Position numbers and translations under genes: made by a program. A stretch of DNA of 64,000 nt, taken from the NCBI RefSeq assembly GCF_031127875.1, contig NZ_JARXIA010000001.1, positions 248,001 through 312,000 on the forward strand. The letters run 5' to 3'. Position 1 is the first letter of the stretch; each line of letters opens with the position of its first letter. Positions 8,382 through 16,830 of the stretch are shown here, piece after piece. Below the pieces are notes generated by a model. It did no database searches. It saw nothing but the letters and a program-made list of their open reading frames with translations, and was not told the origin of the DNA. This stretch comes from Pelagicoccus sp. SDUM812005 (GTDB taxonomy: Bacteria > Verrucomicrobiota > Verrucomicrobiia > Opitutales > Opitutaceae).

Positions 8382-9461
8382 ATGAACTCCAAGAACAGCA
8401 AAGCGACGCTCGGGAAGAGACGCGTAACGATCCGCGATATCGCGGAAGAGGTGGGCCTGCATTTCACCACAGTGGCGAGGGCCTTGAAGGATTCGGATTT
8501 GGTCAAGCGGGAGACGGCGCAGCGGGTGAAGGCGGCAGCGGAGCGCCTCGGCTACCAGGCGGATCCGTTCGTGTCGGCGTTTTGCAGCTATCGCAGCAGC
8601 CACTTGAAGCAGGGTTACCGCGGGAACCTGAGTTGGATAAACGGGTTTCATTCGCCCGACTACTTCGAGTCCGAGGCGACGGGCTACTACAAGGAGTGCT
8701 ACGAGGGGGCGAAGGAGCGTTGCCGGGAGCTCGGGTTCAAGCTGGTGCCGTTTTGGTACGGGGAGCCGGGCATGTCGGCCAAGCGGGCCTCGCAGATCAT
8801 CCATAGCCGTGGGGAGGCCGGTTTGATCGTGGCCCCGATGCCTCCGAGTATCGATAAGTTGGATATGCGCTGGGATTCGTTTTGCTCGGTGCGGATTGGG
8901 TACTCGATACCGGACGTTCCTTTGACGAATGTGGTTTCGGATCACTTCGGCAACATGAAGCTGCTTTGCTCCCAGCTGGAGTCGCTCGGTTTTTCGAGGA
9001 TTGGCTTTGCGTGCAAGGAGTGGATCGACAAGCGGGTGGAGCACAAGTGGTCGGGAGCGTTCCAGCTGCGGCGCTACAGCGCCGAGCGCGAGCGTTACCT
9101 GCCGATGTTTTTGAGCGAGAACGAGGACGATTTCCATGCGTTCGAATCGTGGATACGGCTGAATCGGCCGGAGGTTTTGATTATCGGCGGGGTGACCTCC
9201 TATCCCGAGTTTCTCGAGCGCATGCGTATGCGGGTGCCGGAGGATATCCAGCTTGTATCCGTTTCCTTGGAACACGACCATGCGGGCTTTTACGCTGGCA
9301 TCGACCAGGAGGCGAAGGTGGTCGGCGCGGTGGCGGTGGATCAGCTCGCTGGCATCGTGCGGCGTTCCCACGTGGGGTTGGAGAGCGCTCCGAAGACGAT
9401 TATGACTAGCGGGTTTTGGAGAGGCGGAAGGAGCTGCGATCCAGCTTTGCTTGCCAAATGA
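8382..9461 (+). CDS. LacI-family transcriptional regulator (paralogue of the one at 24254–25360)
   Basis: 359 residues. The helix-turn-helix is VTIRDIAEEVGLHFTTVARA, which departs from the common 'VSxxTVSRVLN' by having HFTTVARALKDS. The periplasmic-binding-protein-like effector domain runs from about residue 70. It shares long blocks with the second LacI protein, such as GEPGMSAKRAS, FCSVRIGYSIP, DHFGNMK and RIGFAC, so the two are paralogues. An ATG at 8373 is three codons upstream; I prefer 8382 because AGGA lies at a workable distance. Divergent from the GH3 gene and just upstream of the rhamnosidase, so it likely controls this block. Confidence 0.88.
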   Translation: MNSKNSKATLGKRRVTIRDIAEEVGLHFTTVARALKDSDLVKRETAQRVKAAAERLGYQADPFVSAFCSYRSSHLKQGYRGNLSWINGFHSPDYFESEATGYYKECYEGAKERCRELGFKLVPFWYGEPGMSAKRASQIIHSRGEAGLIVAPMPPSIDKLDMRWDSFCSVRIGYSIPDVPLTNVVSDHFGNMKLLCSQLESLGFSRIGFACKEWIDKRVEHKWSGAFQLRRYSAERERYLPMFLSENEDDFHAFESWIRLNRPEVLIIGGVTSYPEFLERMRMRVPEDIQLVSVSLEHDHAGFYAGIDQEAKVVGAVAVDQLAGIVRRSHVGLESAPKTIMTSGFWRGGRSCDPALLAK

Positions 9462-9480
9462 TGCCGATCTTGTTCTTTGC

Positions 9481-9493
9481 TCCTACAATGATG
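9481..9493 (+). promoter_or_regulatory. Shared motif copy 3 (TCCTACAATGATG)
   Basis: Reads TCCTACAATGATG towards the rhamnosidase gene, 94 bases before its ATG at 9588. Matches copies 1 and 2 at 10 of 13 positions. Confidence 0.5.
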
Positions 9494-9587
9494 GAAAGGC
9501 GGAACGTTGAAGTCGTTTCGTCCTGAATCTTTCCTTTTGAACCTTCCAGCGGCCTGTTTTGGCGGGCTCTGGGCTCTCTACTCGAAA

Positions 9588-11750
9588 ATGAAATTGTCCC
9601 CCTTGTTATTCCTGGTCATGTCGCTGCCTTTTATCTCTAGCCTGCTCGGAGCGACCCAAGCTCCGTTTGAACTGCGGTGCGAGCTGCTGAAAGGGGAGCG
9701 CTTGGCGCGGGTGGTCGATCCGACTCCGAACTTTTCTTGGGTGGTGCCGGTTACGGCCGAGGGCGGTCGCCAGAGCGCTTATCAAGTCCAAGTGGCTCGG
9801 GCCGGATCCGGATTCGAGGGAGGGGCGGACTTGCTCTGGGATACGGGCGAACGCGCCTCTGCGGCGTCGTTGGGAATCGAATACGCGGGCGAGCCGCTAG
9901 CGGCGTCGGAGACTTACGAGTGGCGCGTTCGCGTGGGCGTGGAAGGGAGCGAGCTCGGCCATTGGTCGCAGCCGCAGCGCTTCACTATGGCAGCGAAGCT
10001 GGAGGATGCGCCTTCGGCCCATCCGACGGTGGCGACGCCGGTTGCTCCGCATTCGGTGGTGGAGCTGGAGCCCGGGCGCTATTTGTTGGACTTCGGCAAG
10101 GTCGCTTTCGGCTATCTGGAGCTCGACTTGGTCGCTTCGGCTGCCGGGACGCTGACCGTCCACTTTGGCGAACGAGGCAGCGAGGCCGGGGTGATGCGGG
10201 AGCTTCCCCAGCGCTCGAGCGTGCGCTACTATTCAGTGCCTTTGGAAGTGAGCGAGGGCAATGGCGTCTATGGCGTGCATCCGCCGCGCGACGCCCGCAA
10301 TACTAAGCCGGTTGCCATCGCAATTCCTGGGCGTTTCGGGACGATCGCTCCGTTTCGATACGTCGAGATCGAGACGAACGGGATCGAGCTAAGCAAGCTG
10401 GAGGCGAACCAGCTGGCTATCCATTATCCATGGGATGAATACGCGTCGTTTTTCCGTTCTTCGAACGAGGACCTCAATGCGTTGTGGGACCTGTGCAAAT
10501 ATAGCATGAAGGCGACCAGCTTTGCGGGCATTTATGTGGATGGCGATCGGGAGCGCATTCCCTACGAAGCCGATTCCTATATTAACATGCTTTCCCACTA
10601 CGCGGTCGACAGCGAGTATTCGCTAGGGCGCTACACGCATGAGTACCTGATGGATTTCGAAACCTGGCCGACGGAGTGGAAGCAGCATTCCGTGATGATG
10701 GCTGGCATGGACTTTATGTATACGGGAGATATCTCGTCGATCCGCCGGATCTACGAGCGTCTGAAGCAAGAGAAGACCTTGGAGGAACGAGCTCGCGAGG
10801 ACGGGCTGTTGGTGGGCTATCCTTACGAGCAGCACAACCAGCGCCCCGGCAGGTCGGCGGATATCGTGGATTGGCCTCCCGGTGAGCGCGACGGCTACGT
10901 CTTTACGGAGATCAATACGGTGGTGAACGCGTTTCACTATTTGAACCTTTTGCAGATGGCGGAGATGGCCAAGGCGCTGGGCAAGGAAGCTGCGGCCCGC
11001 GACTACGAAGCGCGGGCGGAGCGATTCTATGCGCGTTTCAACGAGGTTCTTTTCGATGAAGAGACGGGGCTTTACGTGGATGGGGAAGGGACGGAGCACT
11101 CCGCCTTTCACGCGAACTTGTTTCCCTTGGCTTTCGGTCTGGTGCCGGAGCAGCATTACGAGAGCGTAGCGGACTATATCGTATCGAAGGATTTGGCCTG
11201 TAGCGTTTACGCGGCCCAGTATTTGCTCGAGGCGCTTTACGAAGGCGGGCGCGAGGACGCGGCCTTGCGGTTGATGACGATGAAGGGAACTCGCAGCTGG
11301 CAGAACATGTTGGAGGTAGGGTCCACGATCACCTTGGAAGCCTGGGACGACTCCTTTAAGCCGAATCAGGATTGGAACCACGCATGGGGAGCGGCCCCGG
11401 GGAACGCGATTGCCCGCTTCATGCTTGGCGTGCGTCCGATCACGCCCGGCTTCGAGCGGATGACGGTTGCGCCGCGGCCCGGTTCGCTGGAATTCGTGGA
11501 AGGGCGCGTGCCGACGATTCGCGGCGCCGTTGAGGTATCGGTAAAGCAAATACGCGGAGAGTCGATGTCGGTGGATCTGAAGATTCCCGGCAATACGGAG
11601 CCGACGGTTTCGCTGAAAGTGCCGGAAGGCGAGCAGCTGAAAGCGGTGACGGTGAACGGCGCCGCGGCCGATTACGAGGAGCGGGGCGGCATCGTGCGCA
11701 TTCCCGGGATCGGCAGCGGAAGCTACCGGATCGTGCTGTCGTATCGCTAG
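9588..11750 (+). CDS. Alpha-L-rhamnosidase, GH78 family
   Basis: 720 residues with a signal peptide (MKLSPLLFLVMSLPFISSLLG). The N-terminal beta-sandwich (ELRCELL, ARVVDPTPNFSWVV) is typical of bacterial alpha-rhamnosidases, then comes an (alpha/alpha)6 barrel with the catalytic-acid loop YVDGDRERIPYEADSY. The candidate general base is the glutamate in STITLEAWDD near the C-terminal third, and a C-terminal beta-sandwich closes the protein. It would release terminal rhamnose from pectic or other rhamnosides in the periplasm. I start at the ATG at 9588 because it gives a clean signal peptide; a longer frame from TTG 9507 adds a non-signal stretch. Next gene is the NCS1 permease. Confidence 0.85.
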   Translation: MKLSPLLFLVMSLPFISSLLGATQAPFELRCELLKGERLARVVDPTPNFSWVVPVTAEGGRQSAYQVQVARAGSGFEGGADLLWDTGERASAASLGIEYAGEPLAASETYEWRVRVGVEGSELGHWSQPQRFTMAAKLEDAPSAHPTVATPVAPHSVVELEPGRYLLDFGKVAFGYLELDLVASAAGTLTVHFGERGSEAGVMRELPQRSSVRYYSVPLEVSEGNGVYGVHPPRDARNTKPVAIAIPGRFGTIAPFRYVEIETNGIELSKLEANQLAIHYPWDEYASFFRSSNEDLNALWDLCKYSMKATSFAGIYVDGDRERIPYEADSYINMLSHYAVDSEYSLGRYTHEYLMDFETWPTEWKQHSVMMAGMDFMYTGDISSIRRIYERLKQEKTLEERAREDGLLVGYPYEQHNQRPGRSADIVDWPPGERDGYVFTEINTVVNAFHYLNLLQMAEMAKALGKEAAARDYEARAERFYARFNEVLFDEETGLYVDGEGTEHSAFHANLFPLAFGLVPEQHYESVADYIVSKDLACSVYAAQYLLEALYEGGREDAALRLMTMKGTRSWQNMLEVGSTITLEAWDDSFKPNQDWNHAWGAAPGNAIARFMLGVRPITPGFERMTVAPRPGSLEFVEGRVPTIRGAVEVSVKQIRGESMSVDLKIPGNTEPTVSLKVPEGEQLKAVTVNGAAADYEERGGIVRIPGIGSGSYRIVLSYR

Positions 11751-11911
11751 GCCGGGCCGGGTGGGATCTGACTGTTTGGCGAATCTTTTGTAGCAATGCG
11801 TCCCAGCGGCGCGTTTAATACAGTTAGAATTGCTTGTTCAGTGATTGTTTTTCAAGAAGCTGTCACCTTTCCCTTTCGATCCCTAACCCCAAAAAGCCTC
11901 TGGCCTTGCCT

Positions 11912-13312
11912 ATGTACTCAGCCGATTCCTCCAATGCGGTCGACGCCTCGAACGACGACTCCTCCGTAAACGAATACGAGCGTCAGCCCGTCCCCAAGAA
12001 GGCCCACAAAGGGGCTGGCAAGTTTTGGGGCATGTATGCGGGCGAGCATGCGGCCGGCACGGAGTTTATGATCGGCCCGCTTTTTCTTCTCAATGGGGTG
12101 ACCTTGCAAAACGTATTTCTGGGCCTGCTCTTGGGCAACCTGCTGGCGGTGCTGAGCTGGCGCTACGTCTGCGCTCCGATCGCGACGAAGGCTCGGCTGA
12201 CGCTCTATTTCCAGTTGGAGAAGATCGCGGGCGGCGGCTTGGTCAAAGTCTACAATTTGGCGAACGGGGTCCTGTTTTGTTTCCTGGCGGGAGCGATGAT
12301 TACGGTTTCCGCGACTGCGGTGGGGATCCCGTTCAATATGGAGATGCCAGCCATGGCGGACGTTTATCCCAACAGCGCCCTTTTCGTGGTGGTGGCGTTG
12401 GGAGTCGGCGGCTTGATCGCCCTGGTGGCTACGCTCGGCTACGACATGGTAGCGAAGTTCGCCAATATCGCTTCGCCTTGGATGGTGCTGGTGTTCGTGG
12501 CTTGCGGCTTGGTGGCTTTCAAGCAGCTGGACGTTTCCAGCTGGGAAGAGTTGAACGGGCTTTGGAGCGGCTCGATCGCCTTTGCCCAGGAAGGAAGGGC
12601 GGAGTCGACCATGGGATTTTGGAGCGTGGTTTTCTTCAGCTGGCTGTGTAACGCGGCCATGCATATGGGGATGGCGGACCTTTCCGTTTTCCGTTTCGCC
12701 AAGAAGCAGAGTTACGGTTGGGCGACCTCGGCCGGGATGTACGTCGGCCACTACGTGGCATGGATCGCGGCCGCCTTCATGTTGGCCGCGCAAATCAAGC
12801 TGACGCAGAACGCGGAGCCGCTGGCAGGTCCCATGGCCGAGCGCGTGACCGGGCTGGCGGGAATTATTTGCGTGATCGTGGCAGGCTGGACCACGGCGAA
12901 TCCGACCATCTATCGGGCGGGCTTGGCGTTTCAGGCGATGCTGCCCTTCATTTCGCGTCGGGCGGCGACTTTGGCGGCGGGCGGCTTGGCGACCTTGGCC
13001 GGCCTGTTTCCGGCGCTGGCCTTTAAGCTGCTCGATTTCGTGGGGCTGTACGGAATGATCCTCGCTCCGATCGGGGCGATCATATTCTTCAATTGGCATT
13101 TCCGCAGCAAAGGGGACGCGGTCGAGCTGCATGAGCGCGCCTTCAAGGGCTCGTTCAACTTCGCGGTGCTGTTCGCTTGGCTGCTGCCGATCGCAATCGC
13201 GCTTTATTACATTCTCGGGAAAGGCGTTTCGCCTTGGTTCCTCACGATCCCGTGCTGGTTGGCTTGCGGAGGTCTCTATATGCTGTTCAGCATGAAGTCT
13301 CGGAGAGCCTAA
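11912..13312 (+). CDS. NCS1-family permease (purine/cytosine/hydantoin transporter fold)
   Basis: 466 residues with about 12 hydrophobic segments. Family landmarks are GKFWGMYAGEHAAGTEFMIG at the N-terminus and GWTTANPTIYRAGLAFQ in the second half, comparable with the WTTADN-type motif of CodB. Known NCS1 members carry nucleobases, allantoin or hydantoins. In this glycan block the cargo could be a sugar breakdown product, but that is only inference from position. The ATG at 11912 gives the protein a short charged N-terminus; the frame upstream lacks family similarity. It is followed after 34 bases by a tiny membrane protein gene, so the two are probably co-transcribed. Confidence 0.82.
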   Translation: MYSADSSNAVDASNDDSSVNEYERQPVPKKAHKGAGKFWGMYAGEHAAGTEFMIGPLFLLNGVTLQNVFLGLLLGNLLAVLSWRYVCAPIATKARLTLYFQLEKIAGGGLVKVYNLANGVLFCFLAGAMITVSATAVGIPFNMEMPAMADVYPNSALFVVVALGVGGLIALVATLGYDMVAKFANIASPWMVLVFVACGLVAFKQLDVSSWEELNGLWSGSIAFAQEGRAESTMGFWSVVFFSWLCNAAMHMGMADLSVFRFAKKQSYGWATSAGMYVGHYVAWIAAAFMLAAQIKLTQNAEPLAGPMAERVTGLAGIICVIVAGWTTANPTIYRAGLAFQAMLPFISRRAATLAAGGLATLAGLFPALAFKLLDFVGLYGMILAPIGAIIFFNWHFRSKGDAVELHERAFKGSFNFAVLFAWLLPIAIALYYILGKGVSPWFLTIPCWLACGGLYMLFSMKSRRA

Positions 13313-13346
13313 AATTCTGACGTTCTAACCTTAATCGCATTCGAAA

Positions 13347-13529
13347 ATGATTACTGTATTTAAAATCCTAGGACGTATCGGTCTTTTGCTTACCATTCTT
13401 CCCGCGGTCCTTTTCTATTTGGACACCATCGAGCTCGATAGCGTCAAGCTCTACATGACGATCGGCATGGTCGCTTGGTTCGTCGGCTCGATTATGGCCA
13501 GTCGCGTGCTGCCAGCGGTCGAGGACTGA
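13347..13529 (+). CDS. Small two-helix membrane protein between two transporters
   Basis: 60 residues with an amphipathic start, helix one (GLLLTILPAVLFYL), a short acidic hinge (DTIELDSVK) and helix two (MTIGMVAWFVGSIMA). I do not recognise a named family. It sits 34 bases after the NCS1 gene and about 100 bases before the SSS symporter. Small membrane partners encoded just before SSS-family symporters are a known theme (YjcH with ActP, YhdT with PanF), so it may be a transporter companion. Codon use and the lack of any competing frame support a real gene. Confidence 0.7.
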   Translation: MITVFKILGRIGLLLTILPAVLFYLDTIELDSVKLYMTIGMVAWFVGSIMASRVLPAVED

Positions 13530-13555
13530 CTTTAGCCCGCATTTCATTCTCTCCG

Positions 13556-13579
13556 GACGGGCAGCAAGGTTTGCCCGTC
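13556..13579 (+). terminator. Hairpin after the small membrane protein gene
   Basis: GACGGGCA pairs with TGCCCGTC across an 8-base loop, followed by TCGCTTTCC, a poor T tract. It could be a weak terminator or attenuate read-through into the symporter gene. Confidence 0.4.
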
Positions 13580-13632
13580 TCGCTTTCCTAGCTCCGTGCC
13601 GAGCTGGTTTCGCTCTCGCTTGTTCTCCCCCC

Positions 13633-15267
13633 ATGAATATATTTCCCTTAGATCTCTCAATCGTTTTAAGCTATTTCGTATTTATCTTTTGGATAACGGT
13701 ACGAATCGGTCGCGGAGTGAAGGACTCCAACGACTATTTCCTAGCCGGGCGCTCGATGCGTTGGCCGATGATCGGGGCCTCCCTGTTCGCCACTAATATC
13801 TCGGCGGAGCAATTCGTGGGGCAGGCGGGCTTGGCGATGGCGATGGGAGTTGCGGTAGCGAACTATCAGATGGCGGGAGTGTTCGGCTTTGTATTGATGG
13901 GAGTCATTTTTCTGCCGATCTACATTCGGCTAGGGATCGTGACGACGCCGCAGTTCCTGAACGTGCGCTACGGGAAGGAGTCGTACCGCTTCGTATCGGT
14001 GTTCCAAATACTGTTTCTGGCGATCAATGCGGTTCCGGTTTCGCTTTATGCGGGAGGACGGGTGATGCAGGACCTGTTTGGCTGGGAGAGCCTGTTGCCG
14101 GGGGTGTTGATCCTAGCGGTGACGACAGGACTGTACGCGATCCTCGGCGGATTGCGAGCGGTGGTGATCACGGACTTTATCCAAATGTTTATTCTTTTGG
14201 CCGGTGGCATCATGGTCTTGCTGTTCGGCCTGCATGCGGTTGGCGGTTGGGAAGTCTTCCTGCAGAAGGTGGAGGCGTACCGGGCCAGCGAAGGCGTGGA
14301 ACTGCTCTCGATGGTACGACCGGCAGATGACCCGCAGATCCCTTGGACGGCGGTCGTATTTGGGCTTTCGATACATGCGCTCTACTATTGCTCGGTCAAC
14401 CATGCGGTGGTGCAGCGAGCGATGGCGGCCAAGAGCATTCATCAAGCCCGTATGGGCGGATTGTTCGCGGCCTTGCTGAAGTGTACGACGATCTTTCTGA
14501 TCGTGATGCCGGGCGTGGTGGGGATTATGCTTTTGAAGGATGGTTTCTTCGAGGTGCCGCCCGAGTCTCCGGACCAGCTTTATTCGTCGATGATTCGGTC
14601 CTTGCTGCCAGTGGGGATGGTAGGGCTGACCTTGGCGGGCTTGGTGGCGGCTCTCATGAGTTCGGTGGATTCCTTTCTCTGTTCGGCTTCTAGCTTGATC
14701 ACGCTGGACTGGTACAAGCCGATGCGGCCGAACGCGAGCGAGCGCGAGATCGTGGTGGCGGGACGAATCGCTGGCGTGGTCTTGATCGTGTCCGCGGTTT
14801 TCTGGGCCTTGTGGATCATCCCGAACTTCAAGTTCCTCTTCGACTACCTTGCCAAGTTTGCCTCCTATTCGGTGGGCGGGGTGCTGGCCTGCTTCTTGGG
14901 CGGGTTGCTGTCGCCGATCCCGAATCGGGTAGGCGGTTTCGTGACGCTGTTGTTCGGTACGACGGCAGGCGTGCTGATGTGGCTGTCGGTGGACAATGCT
15001 TGGGTGAGCGGAATTGTGGATACGCTAGGCTTCGAGTTCATGCAGATGAACTTCCTGCATGCTGGCTTCTTCCTGACGGTGGCGAGTTTTATCGTTTTGT
15101 TCGGGGTCTCGCTCCTGACTCGAGGCGAAGGCCGATCGGGCTACGATGCGGCTCGAAGGACGGTGCTGCTCGATATGGAAGCGACGCCGGGCGAGAATCG
15201 TCAGTTCGCGATCTGGATCGGCGTGGTGGCTGTCCTGTCGGTAGCGATCTATTGGTTCTTTTGGTGA
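13633..15267 (+). CDS. Sodium:solute symporter (SSS family)
   Basis: 544 residues with about 14 hydrophobic segments. Family landmarks are SNDYFLAGRSMRWPMIGASL followed by ATNISAEQFVGQAG, the sodium-site region known from SGLT/vSGLT-type sugar symporters, GGLRAVVITDFIQ, and ALMSSVDSFLCSASSLITLD. It most likely imports a monosaccharide released by the neighbouring hydrolases, though the cargo is not readable. The start codon directly follows a pyrimidine tract (CTTGTTCTCCCCCC) and has no Shine-Dalgarno. It converges on the GH43-like gene; GCCGAAAA (15270) and TTTTCGGC (15307) in the 68-base spacer could form a long stem. Confidence 0.88.
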   Translation: MNIFPLDLSIVLSYFVFIFWITVRIGRGVKDSNDYFLAGRSMRWPMIGASLFATNISAEQFVGQAGLAMAMGVAVANYQMAGVFGFVLMGVIFLPIYIRLGIVTTPQFLNVRYGKESYRFVSVFQILFLAINAVPVSLYAGGRVMQDLFGWESLLPGVLILAVTTGLYAILGGLRAVVITDFIQMFILLAGGIMVLLFGLHAVGGWEVFLQKVEAYRASEGVELLSMVRPADDPQIPWTAVVFGLSIHALYYCSVNHAVVQRAMAAKSIHQARMGGLFAALLKCTTIFLIVMPGVVGIMLLKDGFFEVPPESPDQLYSSMIRSLLPVGMVGLTLAGLVAALMSSVDSFLCSASSLITLDWYKPMRPNASEREIVVAGRIAGVVLIVSAVFWALWIIPNFKFLFDYLAKFASYSVGGVLACFLGGLLSPIPNRVGGFVTLLFGTTAGVLMWLSVDNAWVSGIVDTLGFEFMQMNFLHAGFFLTVASFIVLFGVSLLTRGEGRSGYDAARRTVLLDMEATPGENRQFAIWIGVVAVLSVAIYWFFW

Positions 15268-15335
15268 AAGCCGAAAAGCGGCTGCGGGCTTGGGTAGCTT
15301 CGCTGTTTTCGGCGGCCTGCCTCTCCAGGTAGAGC

Positions 15336-16637
15336 CTAGGCGTCTGTTAGGGTGATGCTGTCGAGTTGCAGGCTGGGGTCGATGGGGCCGTGGAAGCTCA
15401 AGCGTAAGCCTGCTTCGGAGTCGAAGGAGGCGATGGGGTAACGGATCTCCGGTGCGCTGACGGGGATTGTGTCCCCGGGGTGGCTCTTGCCGTTGGAGAT
15501 TTGGAGGGTTTGAGTTTGGCTAACTCTGTTGAACCGCAGCGTTGCCACAACGGATGCTGACTGCAGGCCGGTAATGTTGGGAAAGTGCAGGGAGGCGTCG
15601 GCTTGCAGGGCCCGAATGGAAAAGCTTCCGTCTGGGTTCTCCACTTTTTGGATACCGGAGGCTTCGCTGTAGTTGGCGGGGCAGATCGCCTTGGCGGCGG
15701 AGTAGCGTCCGACGGCGTCGGCGCTGATCTCGATGGGGGCGATTTCGCCGTTTGCCCGGTAGTGGACGTAGCTAATCCAGGATCCGCGGTAGTAGCGGTT
15801 TCCCGAAAAGCTCATGTCGCAGTACATGAAGTAGCTTTGGCCCTTCCAGTCGCAGAAGGACCCGTGGCGGCCCTGCTGGGGACCGTGGGGCCAAGTCCTT
15901 TCCCGAAAGGATGGGGCCATATTCGATTCGTCGACGAGGCAGCCTTTGTATTGGTAGGGGCCATACAGGTATTTGGAAACAGCGTAGAAGCAGCCCCAGG
16001 AAAGGTAGAAAGTATCGCCGCGCTGGTGGAGGAAGGGCTTGTCGTCGGTTTTGCCGCTTCCGTAGGGACCGGCGGGATCGCGAATTTCGATTTTGCGTGG
16101 GGTTTCGGCGAGCCCGCTCATGTCGTCGGCCACGCGAGCGATATAGTAGTCCCAAACGCCGAAGACGATATAGACAGTGCCGTCCTCCAGTTGCAGAAAG
16201 CCGGGGTCGTAGACGTGGGTATCCGCAGCGTCGCCCTTGATCCAAGGGCCTCCCACGGGGTCGCTCCAGGGGCCAGTGGGAGTGGGGGCGGAGACAAGCC
16301 CGATTTCGTGCAGCCCGGTTCGTTGGTCGACGACGGAGAAGCACCAATAGTAGGTGCCGTCCTTGCAAATCGCATCGCCTGCCCAGCAGCCATCGAAGGG
16401 CTTTCCGATATGGGTATGGGTGGGGGAGAGGGTGGTTTCGTACTGCCAGTTGAGAAGGTCTTCGGAGCTCCACAATTGCCAGTCGGGCATGACGAAACGG
16501 GTGTTTGTGGGGGCGTGGTCGTGGGAGGCGTAGAGGTAGGCCTTGTTGTTAAAGATACGTAGTTGCGGATCGGTTACGCCGTGGGCTTGCAAGGCGTCGA
16601 TGGAGATCGGAGCGGAGGGGAGCGGGGGAACTGTCAT
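15336..16637 (-). CDS. GH43-like five-bladed propeller glycosidase
   Basis: 433 residues: a five-bladed beta-propeller (about 1–310) then a beta-sandwich tail. Propeller blade motifs are clear: VTDPQLRIFNNKAYLYASHD (D23, candidate base), WAGDAICKDGTYYWCFSV, HVYDPGFLQLEDGTVYIVF (D144, candidate pKa modulator) and PFLHQRGDTFYLSWG. GH43 enzymes normally carry a glutamate acid just before the last of these; here the local sequence is KTDDKPF (196–202), so the acid is changed or displaced. Likely an arabinosidase/xylosidase-type enzyme if active. No signal peptide is seen. I choose the ATG at 16637 over 16748 because the family begins here and the shared motif lies 54 bases upstream. Confidence 0.72.
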   Translation of the reverse strand: MTVPPLPSAPISIDALQAHGVTDPQLRIFNNKAYLYASHDHAPTNTRFVMPDWQLWSSEDLLNWQYETTLSPTHTHIGKPFDGCWAGDAICKDGTYYWCFSVVDQRTGLHEIGLVSAPTPTGPWSDPVGGPWIKGDAADTHVYDPGFLQLEDGTVYIVFGVWDYYIARVADDMSGLAETPRKIEIRDPAGPYGSGKTDDKPFLHQRGDTFYLSWGCFYAVSKYLYGPYQYKGCLVDESNMAPSFRERTWPHGPQQGRHGSFCDWKGQSYFMYCDMSFSGNRYYRGSWISYVHYRANGEIAPIEISADAVGRYSAAKAICPANYSEASGIQKVENPDGSFSIRALQADASLHFPNITGLQSASVVATLRFNRVSQTQTLQISNGKSHPGDTIPVSAPEIRYPIASFDSEAGLRLSFHGPIDPSLQLDSITLTDA

Positions 16638-16690
16638 GCTTGCTCGGAACGATGGGATCAGTTGGCCGGAGGGGCGAGCTTCGCGATCGG

Positions 16691-16703
16691 CATAATTGTA
16701 GGA
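16691..16703 (-). promoter_or_regulatory. Shared motif copy 4 (gene-direction TCCTACAATTATG)
   Basis: The top strand reads CATAATTGTAGGA, 54 bases upstream of the GH43-like gene; 11 of 13 positions match copies 1 and 2. Confidence 0.5.
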
Positions 16704-16830
16704 GGTCGCTGCTTCGTCATTCGCACATGCCTTTGCGGTTTCCTGCATGGCTACTACTGTTATGAAAATGGTATGCTAGGGCCTGTCTCGTTTTTGTCTA
16801 TAACGGTGCCTGCCCCAACCCCGCTTTCAA

